Part shown: piece by piece, positions 10,037 to 23,230 of the stretch
How positions within the stretch are numbered: position 1 is the first letter of the stretch
Layout of the letters: the number at the start of each line of letters is the position of its first letter
NCBI RefSeq assembly: GCF_029227915.1
Contig: NC_079886.1
Coordinates: 10,129,501-10,189,500, forward strand
DNA: 60,000 nucleotides
Direction: 5' to 3'
DNA from: Hydractinia symbiolongicarpus
Lineage: Eukaryota; Cnidaria; Hydrozoa; Anthoathecata; Hydractiniidae
Made by a program: the position numbers and the translations under genes
Notes under the pieces: generated by a model
Told to the model about the DNA's origin: nothing
Databases searched by the model: none
The model's input: the letters and a program-made list of their open reading frames with translations, nothing else

Positions 10037-11600
10037 TTTTTGTGTAAATCTTCTTTTAACCCCAAAGTAGATCAGTCTACCCGTTTACTTCTAATGTAGA
10101 CTTTTTTTCTCATCTGTAATTTCTTTAAATTTAATATTATTCTAAAGAATTTAAATAAACAATTTTTCACAGCTTAATTTCCTTATGACAGAACATTTGT
10201 AAAAAGTGTGAAAAGTTGCCTTACTCACACAGTCTGGTAGGAAATGTGTTTTTAAAGAGGGGCTTTCTTAGGGATGGAAGTTTTGCCCAAGCTTGTGCAT
10301 CAATTGCATGAATATGTCGTAACCCACAATTTTTTAAAGAGTTCAATAATCACTGAAATAAACTTGTGGTTGACTTCTATAAAACATGCTAAAATGTTTT
10401 ATAGAAGGACCTTTAGTAAGGCTTTGACCATGGGCATTATGAATATTTTCGTATTTTCTTAAAAAATAATTAGTCTTATGGCATGAAAATTTAGTATGCT
10501 ATTGCCAGTAACCCTACTTAAAACGTATGTGAAAAATTTGTAATCTTTTTTTCAAAATATTTCACAAAAAAATTATTTAGTTAGCTGAAACTGTGAACTC
10601 GTGTATTTTGCCAGCAGAAGTGCAGTTTCCTAAGCTAGGTTTTGGCTGGGAAAAAATTGCAAGATTAAGTAATCATCCGCCAAATTGCCCCCGAAATGCA
10701 ATGCACGCCAGCTCATTGTTCTCATTTAAATTTTGTCAAGAAGGAAGGAAGGTGCTATTTTATCGTTGTACTCTCAGTTTATTTTTATTACAGCTATTTA
10801 TCAAATAAATGATATAAAAACAGTTTTTTTTCAGAATTCTTAAACTGCCACTGCTCGACATTAAAAAAATGAAAACAAATTTTGTTTTGGGTTGATTCGG
10901 GTTTCTCTGGGAAAATTTTAAGTTTTTTTTAATTCGCCAGAAGTCGTCCGACAGCCTCTCATGTTTTTTGCAACGTTTTCAGCGAATCGGCACCCTCGTC
11001 CTCTTAGTTTTGAAATGGAATTTATTTCTGAGTGGCGAAATTGTATCGTGGCAAAATTGTAAATACAACTGTATGCTAAAAAATTTTGAGCACATTTTAA
11101 AGAAAATCCATTAACAGCACTATAAAAAATGTAGCTAGCTATATAGTAGCTAGCTACCTATGTTAGCTATAACTGTTAAAAACAATGTAACTTCACAACA
11201 AGTTAACTATTCTCGTCATCACATTACAGTTTCCTGTGAGCACACATATGAACAATAGAACAATAATATATTAAATATTTAAATTATTTCTGTGAATACA
11301 TGGTGCAGATATACTAAACATTTTAACACTAAAACAAATAAACCAACTAGCCAGCCAGCTAGCTAGCTCTATACTGAAATAGAATGAAATGAGGGGCAAT
11401 TAAAGCTTGAAATAAGTAAAACTCCAGGACACCAACTAAAAGATAATAGAAATATGAATTAACATTTTATATAATAGGTTGCATATAGCTCTTTTTACCT
11501 CTAGCTAAAAAGGTTTATATACATCCAGTTTTAGTTTATCTTTCCCGCTCAAGCGTCAGACGTATTTTATATTTTTATGATATATTCGCGCCTAATAAAA
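10037..11600. other. BRCA1 5' flank
   Basis: Upstream of the start codon there is AT-rich sequence with no second gene. It presumably contains the 5' UTR and promoter, but I cannot point to a TATA box or initiator. GCTA tetranucleotide runs occur near 11,133-11,160 and 11,345-11,370. Confidence 0.5.
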
Positions 11601-11619
11601 TAGGATATATTTGGATTTG

Positions 11620-12000
11620 GCACCCCATGCTTACTTACCGAAGCGCGAGCCAACATGCCTGTTCTGCCCAGATAATAAAAGCCGACCCGATTAAGTACGG
11701 CAGCTTGCCCCGGTTAAGAACAGGGCAGAAAATACATAATCAGGGCAACATAATCAGGACAGGACAGCTTATCACTCAAAAAATATTATTTGGCACTTAT
11801 AAAAGGAACGTAAGGCAGGCCAGTTTATATACTACAGTCTAATATTATTCGAGACTTATAGAACGAACGTAATCGGAGCCGACCAGCTTATAAAGGATAT
11901 TTTTAAATTATTTCTCACTTATTATAGAAGCCATATAATCGGGGAAGGCCGATAGAACAAATATAATCGGGGCCGACCGCTTTTATATCATTCGTCATTA
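11620..12000. repeat. divergent tandem repeat, roughly 65-bp period
   Basis: A GC-richer block in which a core like ATAATCGGGGCCGACC followed by a CTTATA-type stretch returns near 11,685, 11,745, 11,805, 11,865, 11,930 and 11,965. Copies are diverged and some are shortened. It leads towards the large array at 12.4 kb and may be the outer edge of the same element. Small open frames here are repeat artefacts. Confidence 0.5.
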
Positions 12001-12411
12001 CTTCTGACAAGCAAATAGCCCTGGTGGCAAAGTTGTTGTTGTTCTCAAATGAAACGAAATTTCGTGGCAAGTACAAAATTTTGGGATTCGCAAGTTTAAT
12101 AAATTTTCACCAAACTTAATTCTCGCAAAAAGAATAATTTAGGTAGTTTTTCCAGAGAAGGAAATCACAAGCCTGTGGCCAGCCATTATATCAGCGTTCA
12201 TAATCCGGTCACCACGAAATAACCAGTGCAAAAGAACAACATAATCGGGCAACGACTTCATTTAGCACCGGGCTAAGTGGTCCCGACACACGACGTACAA
12301 CATAACTAACAACCTTCATACTTTATCGACATAAAAAGCCGACAGACGTTCAGTCATACTTCTCCAACCAAATGGACCCGACAAATGAAACCGCATTATC
12401 CGACATCCTCT

Positions 12412-15400
12412 CTATATAACAAATACATATTTTTTCTGTCGATGGTCATACCAACGTAATATCGCATAATACTGCATAATACTGCATAATACCTTCATAA
12501 TTCATAAAAAATACATAAATTTTCTGTCGATGGCCATACCAACGTAATATCGCATAATACTGCATAATACTGCATAATACCTTCATAATTCAAAAAAAGT
12601 ACTTAAATTTTCTGTCGATGGCCATAACAACGTAATATCGCATAATACTGCATAATACCTTCATAATTCATAAAAAACACATAAATTTTCTGTCGATGGC
12701 CATACCAACGTAATATCGCATAATACTGCATAATACTGCATAATACCTTTATAATTCAAAAAAAGTACATAAATTTTCTGTCGATGGCCATAACAACGTA
12801 ATATCGCATAATACTGCATAATGCCTTCATAATACTCTCTGTCGTTACATAAAAAATACAAAAATTTTCTGTCGATGGCCATACCAACGTAATATCGCAT
12901 AATACTGCATAATGCCTTCATAATACTCTCTATCGTTCCATAAAAAATACATATTTTTTCTGTCAATAATCCATAACCAACGTAATATCGCATAATACTG
13001 CATAATACTGCATAATACCTTTATAATTCAAAAAAAGTACATAAATTTTCTGTCGATGGCCATAACAACGTAATATCGCATAATACTGCATAATACTGCA
13101 TAATACCTTTATAATTCAAAAAAAGTACATAAATTTTCTGTCGATGGCCATAACAACGTAATATCGCATAATACTGCATAATACCTTCATAATTCATAAA
13201 AAACACATAAATTTTCTGTCGATGGCCATACCAACGTAATATCGCATAATACTGCATAATACCTTCATAATACTCTCTGTCGTTACATAAAAAATACAAA
13301 AATTTTCTGTCGATGGCCATACCAACGTAATATCGCATAATACTGCATAATGCCTTCATAATACTCTCTATCGTTCCATAAAAAATACATATTTTTTCTG
13401 TCAATAATCCATAACCAACGTAATATCGCATAATACTGCATAATACTGCATAATACCTTTATAATTCAAAAAAAGTACTTAAATTTTCTGTCGATGGCCA
13501 TAACAACGTAATATCGCATAATACTGCATAATACCTTCATAATTCATAAAAAACACATAAATTTTCTGTCGATGGCCATACCAACGTAATATCGCATAAT
13601 ACTGCATAATACTGCATAATACCTTCATAATTCATAAAAAACACATAAATTTTCTGTCGATGGCCATACCAACGTAATATCGCATAATACTGCATAATAC
13701 TGCATAATACCTTTATAATTCAAAAAAAGTACTTAAATTTTCTGTCGATGGCCATACCAACGTAATATCGCATAATACTGCATAATACTGCATAATACTG
13801 CATAATACCTTCATAATTCATAAAAAACACATAAATTTTCTGTCGATGGCCATACCAACGTAATATCGCATAATACTGCATAATACTGCATAATACCTTT
13901 ATAATTCAAAAAAAGTACTTAAATTTTCTGTCGATGGCCATAACAACGTAATATCGCATAATACTGCATAATACCTTCATAATTCATAAAAAACACATAA
14001 ATTTTCTGTCGATGGCCATACCAAATCCATAACCAACGTAATATCGCATAATACTGCATAATACTGCATAATACCTTTATAATTCAAAAAAAGTACATAA
14101 ATTTTCTGTCGATGGCCATAACAACGTAATATCGCATAATACTGCATAATACTGCATAATACCTTTATAATTCAAAAAAAGTACATAAATTTTCTGTCGA
14201 TGGCCATAACAACGTAATATCGCATAATACTGCATAATACCTTCATAATTCATAAAAAACACATAAATTTTCTGTCGATGGCCATACCAACGTAATATCG
14301 CATAATACTGCATAATACCTTCATAATACTCTCTGTCGTTACATAAAAAATACAAAAATTTTCTGTCGATGGCCATACCAACGTAATATCGCATAATACT
14401 GCATAATGCCTTCATAATACTCTCTATCGTTCCATAAAAAATACATATTTTTTCTGTCAATAATCCATAACCAACGTAATATCGCATAATACTGCATAAT
14501 ACTGCATAATACCTTTATAATTCAAAAAAAGTACTTAAATTTTCTGTCGATGGCCATAACAACGTAATATCGCATAATACTGCATAATACCTTCATAATT
14601 CATAAAAAACACATAAATTTTCTGTCGATGGCCATACCAACGTAATATCGCATAATACTGCATAATACTGCATAATACCTTCATAATTCATAAAAAACAC
14701 ATAAATTTTCTGTCGATGGCCATACCAACGTAATATCGCATAATACTGCATAATACTGCATAATACCTTTATAATTCAAAAAAAGTACTTAAATTTTCTG
14801 TCGATGGCCATACCAACGTAATATCGCATAATACTGCATAATACTGCATAATACTGCATAATACCTTCATAATTCATAAAAAACACATAAATTTTCTGTC
14901 GATGGCCATACCAACGTAATATCGCATAATACTGCATAATACTGCATAATACCTTTATAATTCAAAAAAAGTACTTAAATTTTCTGTCGATGGCCATAAC
15001 AACGTAATATCGCATAATACTGCATAATACCTTCATAATTCATAAAAAACACATAAATTTTCTGTCGATGGCCATACCAACGTAATATCGCATAATACTG
15101 CATAATACCTTCATAATTCATAAAAAACACATAAATTTTCTGTCGATGGCCATACCAACGTAATATCGCATAATACTGCATAATACTGCATAATACCTTT
15201 ATAATTCAAAAAAAGTACTTAAATTTTCTGTCGATGGCCATACCAACGTAATATCGCATAATACTGCATAATACTGCATAATACCTTCATAATTCATAAA
15301 AAACACATAAATTTTCTGTCGATGGCCATACCAACGTAATATCGCATAATACTGCATAATACTGCATAATACCTTTATAATTCAAAAAAAGTACTTAAAT

Positions 15401-16745
15401 TTTCTGTCGATGGCCATAACAACGTAATATCGCATAATACTGCATAATACCTTCATAATTCATAAAAAACACATAAATTTTCTGTCGATGGCCATACCAA
15501 CGTAATATCGCATAATACTGCATAATACTGCATAATACCTTTATAATTCAAAAAAAGTACTTAAATTTTCTGTCGATGGCCATAACAACGTAATATCGCA
15601 TAATACTGCATAATACCTTCATAATTCATAAAAAACACATAAATTTTCTGTCGATGGCCATACCAACGTAATATCGCATAATACTGCATAATACTGCATA
15701 ATACCTTCATAATTCATAAAAAACACATAAATTTTCTGTCGATGGCCATACCAACGTAATATCGCATAATACTGCATAATACTGCATAATACCTTTATAA
15801 TTCAAAAAAAGTACTTAAATTTTCTGTCGATGGCCATACCAACGTAATATCGCATAATACTGCATAATACTGCATAATACTGCATAATACCTTCATAATT
15901 CATAAAAAACACATAAATTTTCTGTCGATGGCCATACCAACGTAATATCGCATAATACTGCATAATACTGCATAATACCTTTATAATTCAAAAAAAGTAC
16001 TTAAATTTTCTGTCGATGGCCATAACAACGTAATATCGCATAATACTGCATAATACCTTCATAATTCATAAAAAACACATAAATTTTCTGTCGATGGCCA
16101 TACCAACGTAATATCGCATAATACTGCATAATACCTTCATAATACTCTCTGTCGTTACATAAAAAATACAAAAATTTTCTGTCGATGGCCATACCAACGT
16201 AATATCGCATAATACTGCATAATACTGCATAATACCTTCATAATTCATAAAAAATACATAAATTTTCTGTCGATGGCCATACCAACGTAATATCGCATAA
16301 TACTGCATAATACCTTCATAATACTCTCTGTCGTTCCATAAAAAATACATATTTTTTCTGTCGATGGCCATACCAACGTAATATCGCATAATACTGCATA
16401 ATACTGCATAATACCTTCATAATTCATAAAAAATACATAAATTTTCTGTCGATGGCCATACCAAAGTAATATCGCATAATACTGCATAATACCTTCATAA
16501 TACTCTCTATCGTTCCATAAAAAATACAAATTTTTTTTGTCGATGGCCATACCAACGTAATATCACAGAATACAGCATAATACCTTCATAATACTCTCAA
16601 TCGTTCCATAATAATATTATATTTTTCTGTCAATAATCCATAACCAACGTAATATCGCATAATATTGCATATTACCGGTATAATACTCTCTATCGCTACA
16701 TAACAAATGCATTTTTTTGTAGATAGGCTATAACCAACGTAATAT
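12412..16745 (-). repeat. satellite-like array A, left copy
   Basis: About 4.3 kb of tandem monomers. Each has TTTTCTGTCGATGGCCATAC, then CAACGTAATATCGC, then one to four copies of the 10-mer ATAATACTGC, then a spacer (cttcataattcataaaaa... or ctttataattcaaaaaaa...). Monomer length is therefore about 77 plus multiples of 10. Longer variants carry a CTCTCTGTCGTTACAT insert. Divergence rises towards the right end (16.5-16.75 kb). Minus-strand open frames of 68-136 codons are only the translated repeat (IMQYYAILRWYGHRQKIYVF) and are not genes. Confidence 0.95.
12967..15078. repeat. 1056-bp tandem duplication inside array A
   Basis: Positions 12,967-14,022 and 14,023-15,078 read as identical wherever compared, including two identical 136-codon frames at 13,021 and 14,077. 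The junction is visible at 14,022/14,023, where ...GGCCATACCAA switches abruptly to ATCCATAACC. A related but less exact step of about 1026 bp follows. Confidence 0.85.
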
Positions 16746-16759
16746 GCCACATTATTCCG

Positions 16760-19130
16760 CAGTAGAAACAAGTGTTCTCCCTGGAAATGACGTATCAAAA
16801 TTTCTAAAGTAGACCAATTAATGCAAAGTGATCACATATTGAAAAAAACAACAATTGAGGTTGAGTATACATCCATTTACCAATAGAAATGATATTATGG
16901 CAAAATACTCTTCTGCGAAATGATACATCAAAAGTCCTACATTAAAAGTCCTCAAGCACGCCAATCAAGAGAAGACTTTATACTTTAAACTAAACAAACA
17001 CTGATGTTGAATACACGTCAATACACAAAGAGACACTATATTTTGGACAAGTACTTTGCCGCGATATAAAAAAATGAAAGTTCTAAAGCAGACTAATCAA
17101 TGTGTAGACTTTACACTGTAATTGAACAAATATTGAGGTTGGATACACATCCATCCACCAATAGAAGTCATATTTGACTAAATACCCTCCAAGAAAATGA
17201 CACATCAAAAGTCCCAAAGCAGACCAATCGAAGGAAAAACTATTCACTATAAACCAAACCAACACTGATGTTGGATAACAATCCATTCACAAATAGACAC
17301 TATACTTTGGACGAATACGCTTTCGCGAAAAGATGAAGCACGCCAATCAAGAGAAGACTTTACGCCTTAAATTAAACATTCAGTGAGGTTGGGTGCACAT
17401 CTATGCACCAATAGAAACAATATTCTGGACAAATACCCCCTCGCAAATGACACAGTAAAAGTCTTAAGCCGTTAGATTTGAGGAAAGATGTATAGTATGC
17501 ACTAAAAAGGCGGTTTTGTTCTATATACACATGCAATAGAGACGACAGTGACAGCTTGGATAAGACTATTTAAAAAATGACCTAATAGATCTATTCAAAT
17601 AAAGCCTCCCTAAACCAGTAAGTAAATGGGATATTCCACAATACATGGCTAAAAAACAACCTGGATGAAAGTAAAGGTCGAAATCCTAGCAGAAAAATTA
17701 AAAGAAGTCTGTAAATGTGAGACACATCCATACGTCATTTAAGGTAACACTTTTAGAAGTTGAGGTATGTGCAAAATAAGATCTGAGATATTTTAAAAGA
17801 CCAATCAAAGAGAAAATTTTATACTTTACCCTGCACAAACACTTATGCTGGAAATACATCCATACACAAATAGAAACAATTTTATGGAGAAATACCCTCC
17901 CTGGAAATGACGCATCAACAGTCCTAAAGCAGACCAATCAATGCGAAAGCTTTACAATATAAACCAATCTGAGGGAACACGTTGCACTATAGAGGTATTG
18001 AGGTAGGATACAAATACATCCACTAATAGAACAGATATTTTGACAAAATACCAAAACTGCATTCTGGACAAATATTCTCTCGCGAAAAAACATATTAAAA
18101 GTCTTAAGGCAGACCAATCTGACGACAGACGTTACAGTATACACTGAACAAGCAGTAGTGCTTTATACCCATTGATTCATCTATAGAAACAATCTCTTGG
18201 ACAATTACTCTTCTCTGAATAGCATGTTAGATGTCCTAAAGCAGACCAATCAAAGAAAGTGGTTGCAACCTTAACGGTTATTTTTATAGTATAAGACCAC
18301 TGAGGTTGAATACATATCTATACACCAATAGAAAGATATATTCCCATAATAGATGCTAAACAGCAGTTAGTATTCTGTACCCATCGATACAACACCAAAA
18401 ACAATATTATAGACAAATGCCATCTCGTGAAATGACATATTAAAAGTCTCAAAGCATGTCGATCTTAGGGAAGTCGTCAAACAATACATTGAACAGACAG
18501 CAGTGTGCTATACCCACTCATACTTCATTAGAAGCGATTCTATGTTCATTCGAACTGACATTATTAGATGTCCTAAAACATGACAATCCGAGGGAAGACG
18601 ATATACTATACATTAAACAAGTGGTATTATTCTATACTTATCCATACACCAAGAGATACGATGTTCTGGACAAATACCTTCCTGCGTAATGACACATCAA
18701 AGGTCCGAAACCAGACCAATACACTACACAATATAGAATCTTAGATCCTTTAAAAGGGCAAATAAATTCAAAGGAAAACCATCTTCTGGTCAGTAATAAA
18801 GCAGAAATGCTGGACCCATTCATAAGTCAATGAAAAGGAAATTTTGCGAGAATTTTTAGCTCCATTGAAATATTAGATGCCCTAGCAGAACAAGACAAAT
18901 AAAATATATGTACGATACAGTAGACAAGCAGAGGTGGAATATACCCTTGCATACATCACTAGAAAGATACTTTTAAGAAATATCGCGCGCGAAGAAGATA
19001 ACGTTCTAGCAGACCATTTGAAGTAAATCTTTACTTTTGCAAAAAGGCAAATCGGATACCCATTCATAGCTACATCACTAAAGAGATATTCTGCGAAAGT
19101 AACCAAACGCGGAAAAAAGTATTAAATGCT
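16760..19130 (-). repeat. degenerate tandem array B, left copy
   Basis: A strongly diverged repeat with a period of roughly 125-150 bp. The recurring core is AAAGCAGACCAATC, followed by a GAGGTTGGATACACATCCAT-type stretch, then CACCAATAGAAAC, a gap, and GACAAATACCCT. Copies are visible near 16,808, 17,095, 17,222, 17,800, 17,933, 18,115, 18,243 and 18,714. It adjoins array A. Related sequence occurs inverted at 42.7-44.3 kb and 58.95-59.37 kb. Open frames on both strands are incidental. Confidence 0.8.
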
Positions 19131-19139
19131 CAAGCACAA

Positions 19140-20228
19140 TAATTTAGTGCCCTAACATCATAACTTCCCTTGTGTTAGGTTATAAATTATAAAACTTGGT
19201 ATGGATGATATTTGTCACATGACAATTAAAAATCATGATTCAAATGCTGACTTTGTCAGAATTTCTTTGCGGACGTCAGCATTATTTCTCTTGCATTTGT
19301 GTAGCTTATGATAGATTTTTATTATTTTTTTTGTAAATATTGACAAAAATAATGTTAATTTTAATAATTATATAAACATTTTAGCTATTTTGGCTTACTT
19401 TAAGACCCTTCGTTTGAGGCGCCAACGCAGCAAATTTTATTCACATTTGAAAAGGGCAGTTTATTACTTTTTTTCTATTTCATGATAGATTGATGTTTAC
19501 TTTTTCCATTTACAGTAACATAAATTTGTAAGGTTTAAACTTGACATATAGTTAGTTATAGTTACTTATAATAACTAAAAGAATATTTTTTACTTCAAAG
19601 AACTTTTTCCTACTTCAAAGAGAACTTTTTTACTTCAAAGGGGAAAATTTGTTATTGTTGCTTATTGAACATGTGTGATGATACTTCAGAGGGTTGATTG
19701 TAACAATAGTCAACGTAATTGGATCAATTATATGCAATTACGTCGTGTATAAAATGTAAAAACATATTTCACCCATATAATCGGAGTAATTATATGATCG
19801 TAAAAAGGTTAAATATATATGCACACCACCTGGCGAAATTGTCAAAAAGAGAATAAGAGCCCTGGGGGGTTGGATATCATATCTGAGAGCGCTAGGCCAA
19901 CCAGAATGCCTAAAATCCCGTATTCCCCGCTTTGCAAAATCTAGACGATTAAAATAGAAGCGTCCGGTCACGTGGTCGATATAAGCCAATAAAAACGTCA
20001 GTCAAAGATTTTCACGATCCCGAACCTGCCCGAAATGCACGGAAAACTCTAATAACAAGTGCCAGGTTGGAGGGCCTATTTTGCTCGGCGACTAACTTAA
20101 GAAATTCGAGTAGCTGACATATGGAGGTCATTCTTGTCTCGATGATTCATGAGACGCGCGAAAACTGCGCACACGAGATTCGGTTTCTCTTGGTTTGCGT
20201 TATAATTTTTAATCTATGATCTATTATC
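19140..20228. other. non-coding stretch upstream of CARF/PHD-like pseudogene
   Basis: AT-rich to about 19,750, then a GC-richer block at 19,850-20,200. This has CACGTG near 19,968 and CCAATAAAAACGTCAGTC close by, which could be promoter remains for the gene that starts at 20,229. That is inference from position. I see no gene in it. Confidence 0.45.
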
Positions 20229-21254
20229 ATGGAAAAAGACCAAGCAAAGATTGATTCAGCCGATTTTAAAAATAGGTGAATTCACTGTTTTTTTTATTTT
20301 ATTTTTATCTCTGTTTATCGTGAAAAATAGTCATTTTTGATATACTCGTGTTGTAGAATATGATGGAGAATGACTATTTTCAAGTGACGAAGAAGATGAT
20401 TCGTTCTTTAAATCTGATGCGATGTAAAGAAATATATTTTTTATTTTTGTGTTTATACATTATTAAAATTCTTCTACAGTAGCTATAATAGCGCGCATTT
20501 TATTTATTTATTATAGAGATGAAATTTTAAAAATACAAAAAAATCATGCGCAATCTCGTAAAAGAAAACTTGGTAAATCTATACAATAAATTAATTATTC
20601 ATGATGTTTTAATTGCAATAATCCTTTTGTTAAAATAATAGTGGAGCAAAAACATAAAAGTAAATCTGACATGGAAGTGGAAAAAACCCAGAGATTGTAG
20701 AAAAAGCGCAAAGAAAAAATATTATTTTGCTAACAACTTTTACTTGTTTGCATTAGCTACGATTTGGTCACAAACTTAGAACAAGGTTTTCTTAATGACG
20801 TTTTAACATCATTTCATTGTCTTTACAAAAACGTGTATGTTATACCGTCGTAGACATTTCTTCTAATCAATGAAACTATACTGCTTTAGAAAGTTAGACA
20901 GAATGTGTCGACTCCTTACGAGAAGCTCAAGAAATAATTCAGCAACATGAAATAGAAACCGGAACATCGTATTCTAACTACTTTAAGGATGAACAAGAAG
21001 CCCTGGGGGCTCTAAGAATTTCCGCTCGCTACCAAAATATTTGATGAAAACCAGCTAATTCGTTGTGTTATTGTGCTAAACATTTGAGGAGGTTTGGTGC
21101 ATGAACCTCTGAAGATAAAGCACACAAGTGACATTATATCTTACAACAAACGCAAACAAAACGAAACGTGTCATAATAAACTCACATTTTAAAATAAATT
21201 GCTAACAAAAAATACAGCCTAACATTCATGGTAAGTCTTGCGATTGAAACGTTT

Positions 21255-21780
21255 ATGGTCTTAAACGGCATTTAGTTGACAAAAAATCAAAATTTTGCTG
21301 TGACCATCATTTTCAGCATACTTTTTTTATTAACTGTGCAAATTTTTGTCGAAAATAAAGCAGTTTTAATTTTTGGTTAAATTTTGGCCTAAAATGACAT
21401 TTAGGTGACAAAAATCAAACTTTTGCACCATCATCATTTTCAGCATACTTTATTTGTTAACTGTGCCAGATTTAGCCGAAAATAAAACGGTTTTAATTTT
21501 TGGATCAATTTTGGCCTAAAATGGCATTTAGGTGACAAAAATCAAAATTTCGATGTCACCATTATGTTCACCATACTTTTTTTGTTAACTTTGCCAATTT
21601 TTGTTGAAAATGAAGTAGTTTTAATTTTTGGACCAATTTTGTCCTAAAATGACATTTAAGGTGGCAAAAAATCAAAATTATTATGTCACCATTATGTTCA
21701 GCATACTTTTTTGTTAACTGTGCCAAATTTTGTTGAAAACAAATACTAATTTTGTCCTTAAACATCATTTAGATGAGTTC
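21255..21780. repeat. tandem repeat, about 128-bp period, four copies
   Basis: The core CAGCATACTTT recurs at 21,314, 21,441, 21,569 and 21,699 (spacings 127, 128 and 130). Units contain GGCCTAAAATGACATTTAGG and TTTTAATTTTTGG. Copies differ at many positions, so the array is old. It lies in what would be an intron of the CARF-like pseudogene. Confidence 0.85.
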
Positions 21781-22885
21781 CCAGTAGTTGGGGAGCTTGG
21801 GTGCGAAGTTTACATCTGTGACGGAGAACATGTAATCCCAGGGTCGATTTTTTCTCAAAAAATGCTCCAAAAGAAAAAAACGACGGTTTTAAAGAATTTC
21901 CTACGCCTTCGGGCGCGGAAATTCAATAACATAACATGAATACTGAACAGACAAACCGAAATAATATCTTCAATAATACTTTAAGGATGTAGCTTTCGGT
22001 GCAGACAGTAAGTTTTGACTAAATATTTAATAGAATATAGCTACATAAAATGTGATTTAAATTAAATTTTAATTTAAGCGTGGAAATAAGTTATCCAAAT
22101 AAATTTTTGAATTAAAAGGAAAATGCATTTTGTTTGAAGACAAAAAATCTTCCATTTCTCAAATAATGTTCGACGGGATACCGTTTATAGTTGTTGGAAC
22201 AAAAAGCCTATGGTACTGATAGGAACGCTTCTCACAAGAAAGAAAGAAAAGAAAATAAGCTAGAGCGAAAATTATCCTTCGAGATATTGTTTCCTTTCCA
22301 GATTACAAGGTGAAATAATATTTTTCCATTCAAGATTACCCGTAAATGCTATAGGATAACACCGTCCTAATATTATTTTATTGTTTATTTAGATAGACAA
22401 GTTAACTGAATGGAAGAAAAACTGCGCCAAAAAGTTGAAAAATGAATGGGCAGCTAATAAATCCCAAGTGAAGACCAACAGAGAAATTTGGATAAAAATA
22501 TTAGATTGCCACGCAGACCATTTGTAAGGGGAGGTATTGTCAATATAATATAATGTAACGTATAAATACACTAAGGACGCTGTTGCAATTATATTAAACT
22601 TGAAATCGTTTCAGCGCGGTGGTATCAGTCAACAAATCGATTCAAGAATAATAACGAAAATTCACGAACTCGATGGTCAAGGAATAAGGCAAGTAAAAGA
22701 GATGGAAAGACACATAAAGATATATGTTCAAAACAAGTTGTTTTGTGATAAAATGGTTCCTTCACCAACAAACAGAACATTTTTTCCTACACGACGTGAC
22801 ATCACAAACCACATGTACATAAGCACAACAAAGTTACGTTTATCATAGATCGATCAAAATTTCTTATTGTAGAGGAGTTCATCGA

Positions 22886-23230
22886 CAATGTGATAGATTG
22901 TAATACTGTAACTCCGCCTCAATCTCCACCTGTCATTAATTTGACCTCACCCCAGAAAACAGGAAAAACTGACGTTGTCCCGGGCCAGTTACTGAGTGAA
23001 AAAGAATTGTTGACGTTGCGTGAAATGGACAAAATTATCAACAACCATATGCTAACCGTGTGTTGTGGTATTTTTGGAAATGAAAGGATGGCGCAGTGTG
23101 ACAAGTGCAAAAAATGGTTTCACGGAATGTGTGAAAACATACCAAACAGCGTTTTTAAGAAGTCCAACCAACAAGAATTGGTATTGCAAAATGTGTAAAA
23201 GTGTTTGTTGTAAATTTATCTTATCTCATA
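22886..23230 (+). pseudogene. PHD finger with frameshift
   Basis: The first frame gives TVCCGIFGNERMAQCDKCKK followed by WFHGMCENIPNSVFKK, then goes off into a short tail and stop. The next frame continues NWYCKMCKSVCC. Joined in concept, these show the PHD spacing of Cys and His with the typical CDxCxxWFHxxC and WYCxxC signature (histone-tail reader family). The shift lies near 23,160. Upstream residues NTVTPPQSPPVINLTSPQK are a linker. It belongs to the gene at 20,229-23,529. Confidence 0.72.

Noticed and set aside
12661-16550. Minus-strand open frames of 68-136 codons in array A (MRYYVGYGLLTEKICIF...)
   Set aside because: They are translations of a tandem repeat whose unit happens to lack stops; several frames are open at once and two are identical through duplication. 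No start context or splice support.
12412-16745. Regular repeats considered as a CRISPR array
   Set aside because: Spacers are themselves repeated, the units are nested 10-mers, there are no cas genes and the DNA is eukaryotic.
17083-19106. Open frames of 60-79 codons on both strands in array B
   Set aside because: Each overlaps degenerate tandem units, and equivalent frames occur at shifted positions in neighbouring units.
19738-19989. 83-codon minus-strand frame (MAYIDHVTGRFYFN...)
   Set aside because: It lies in the GC-richer block upstream of the CARF-like pseudogene, has no domain and no partner exons; more likely promoter or repeat sequence.
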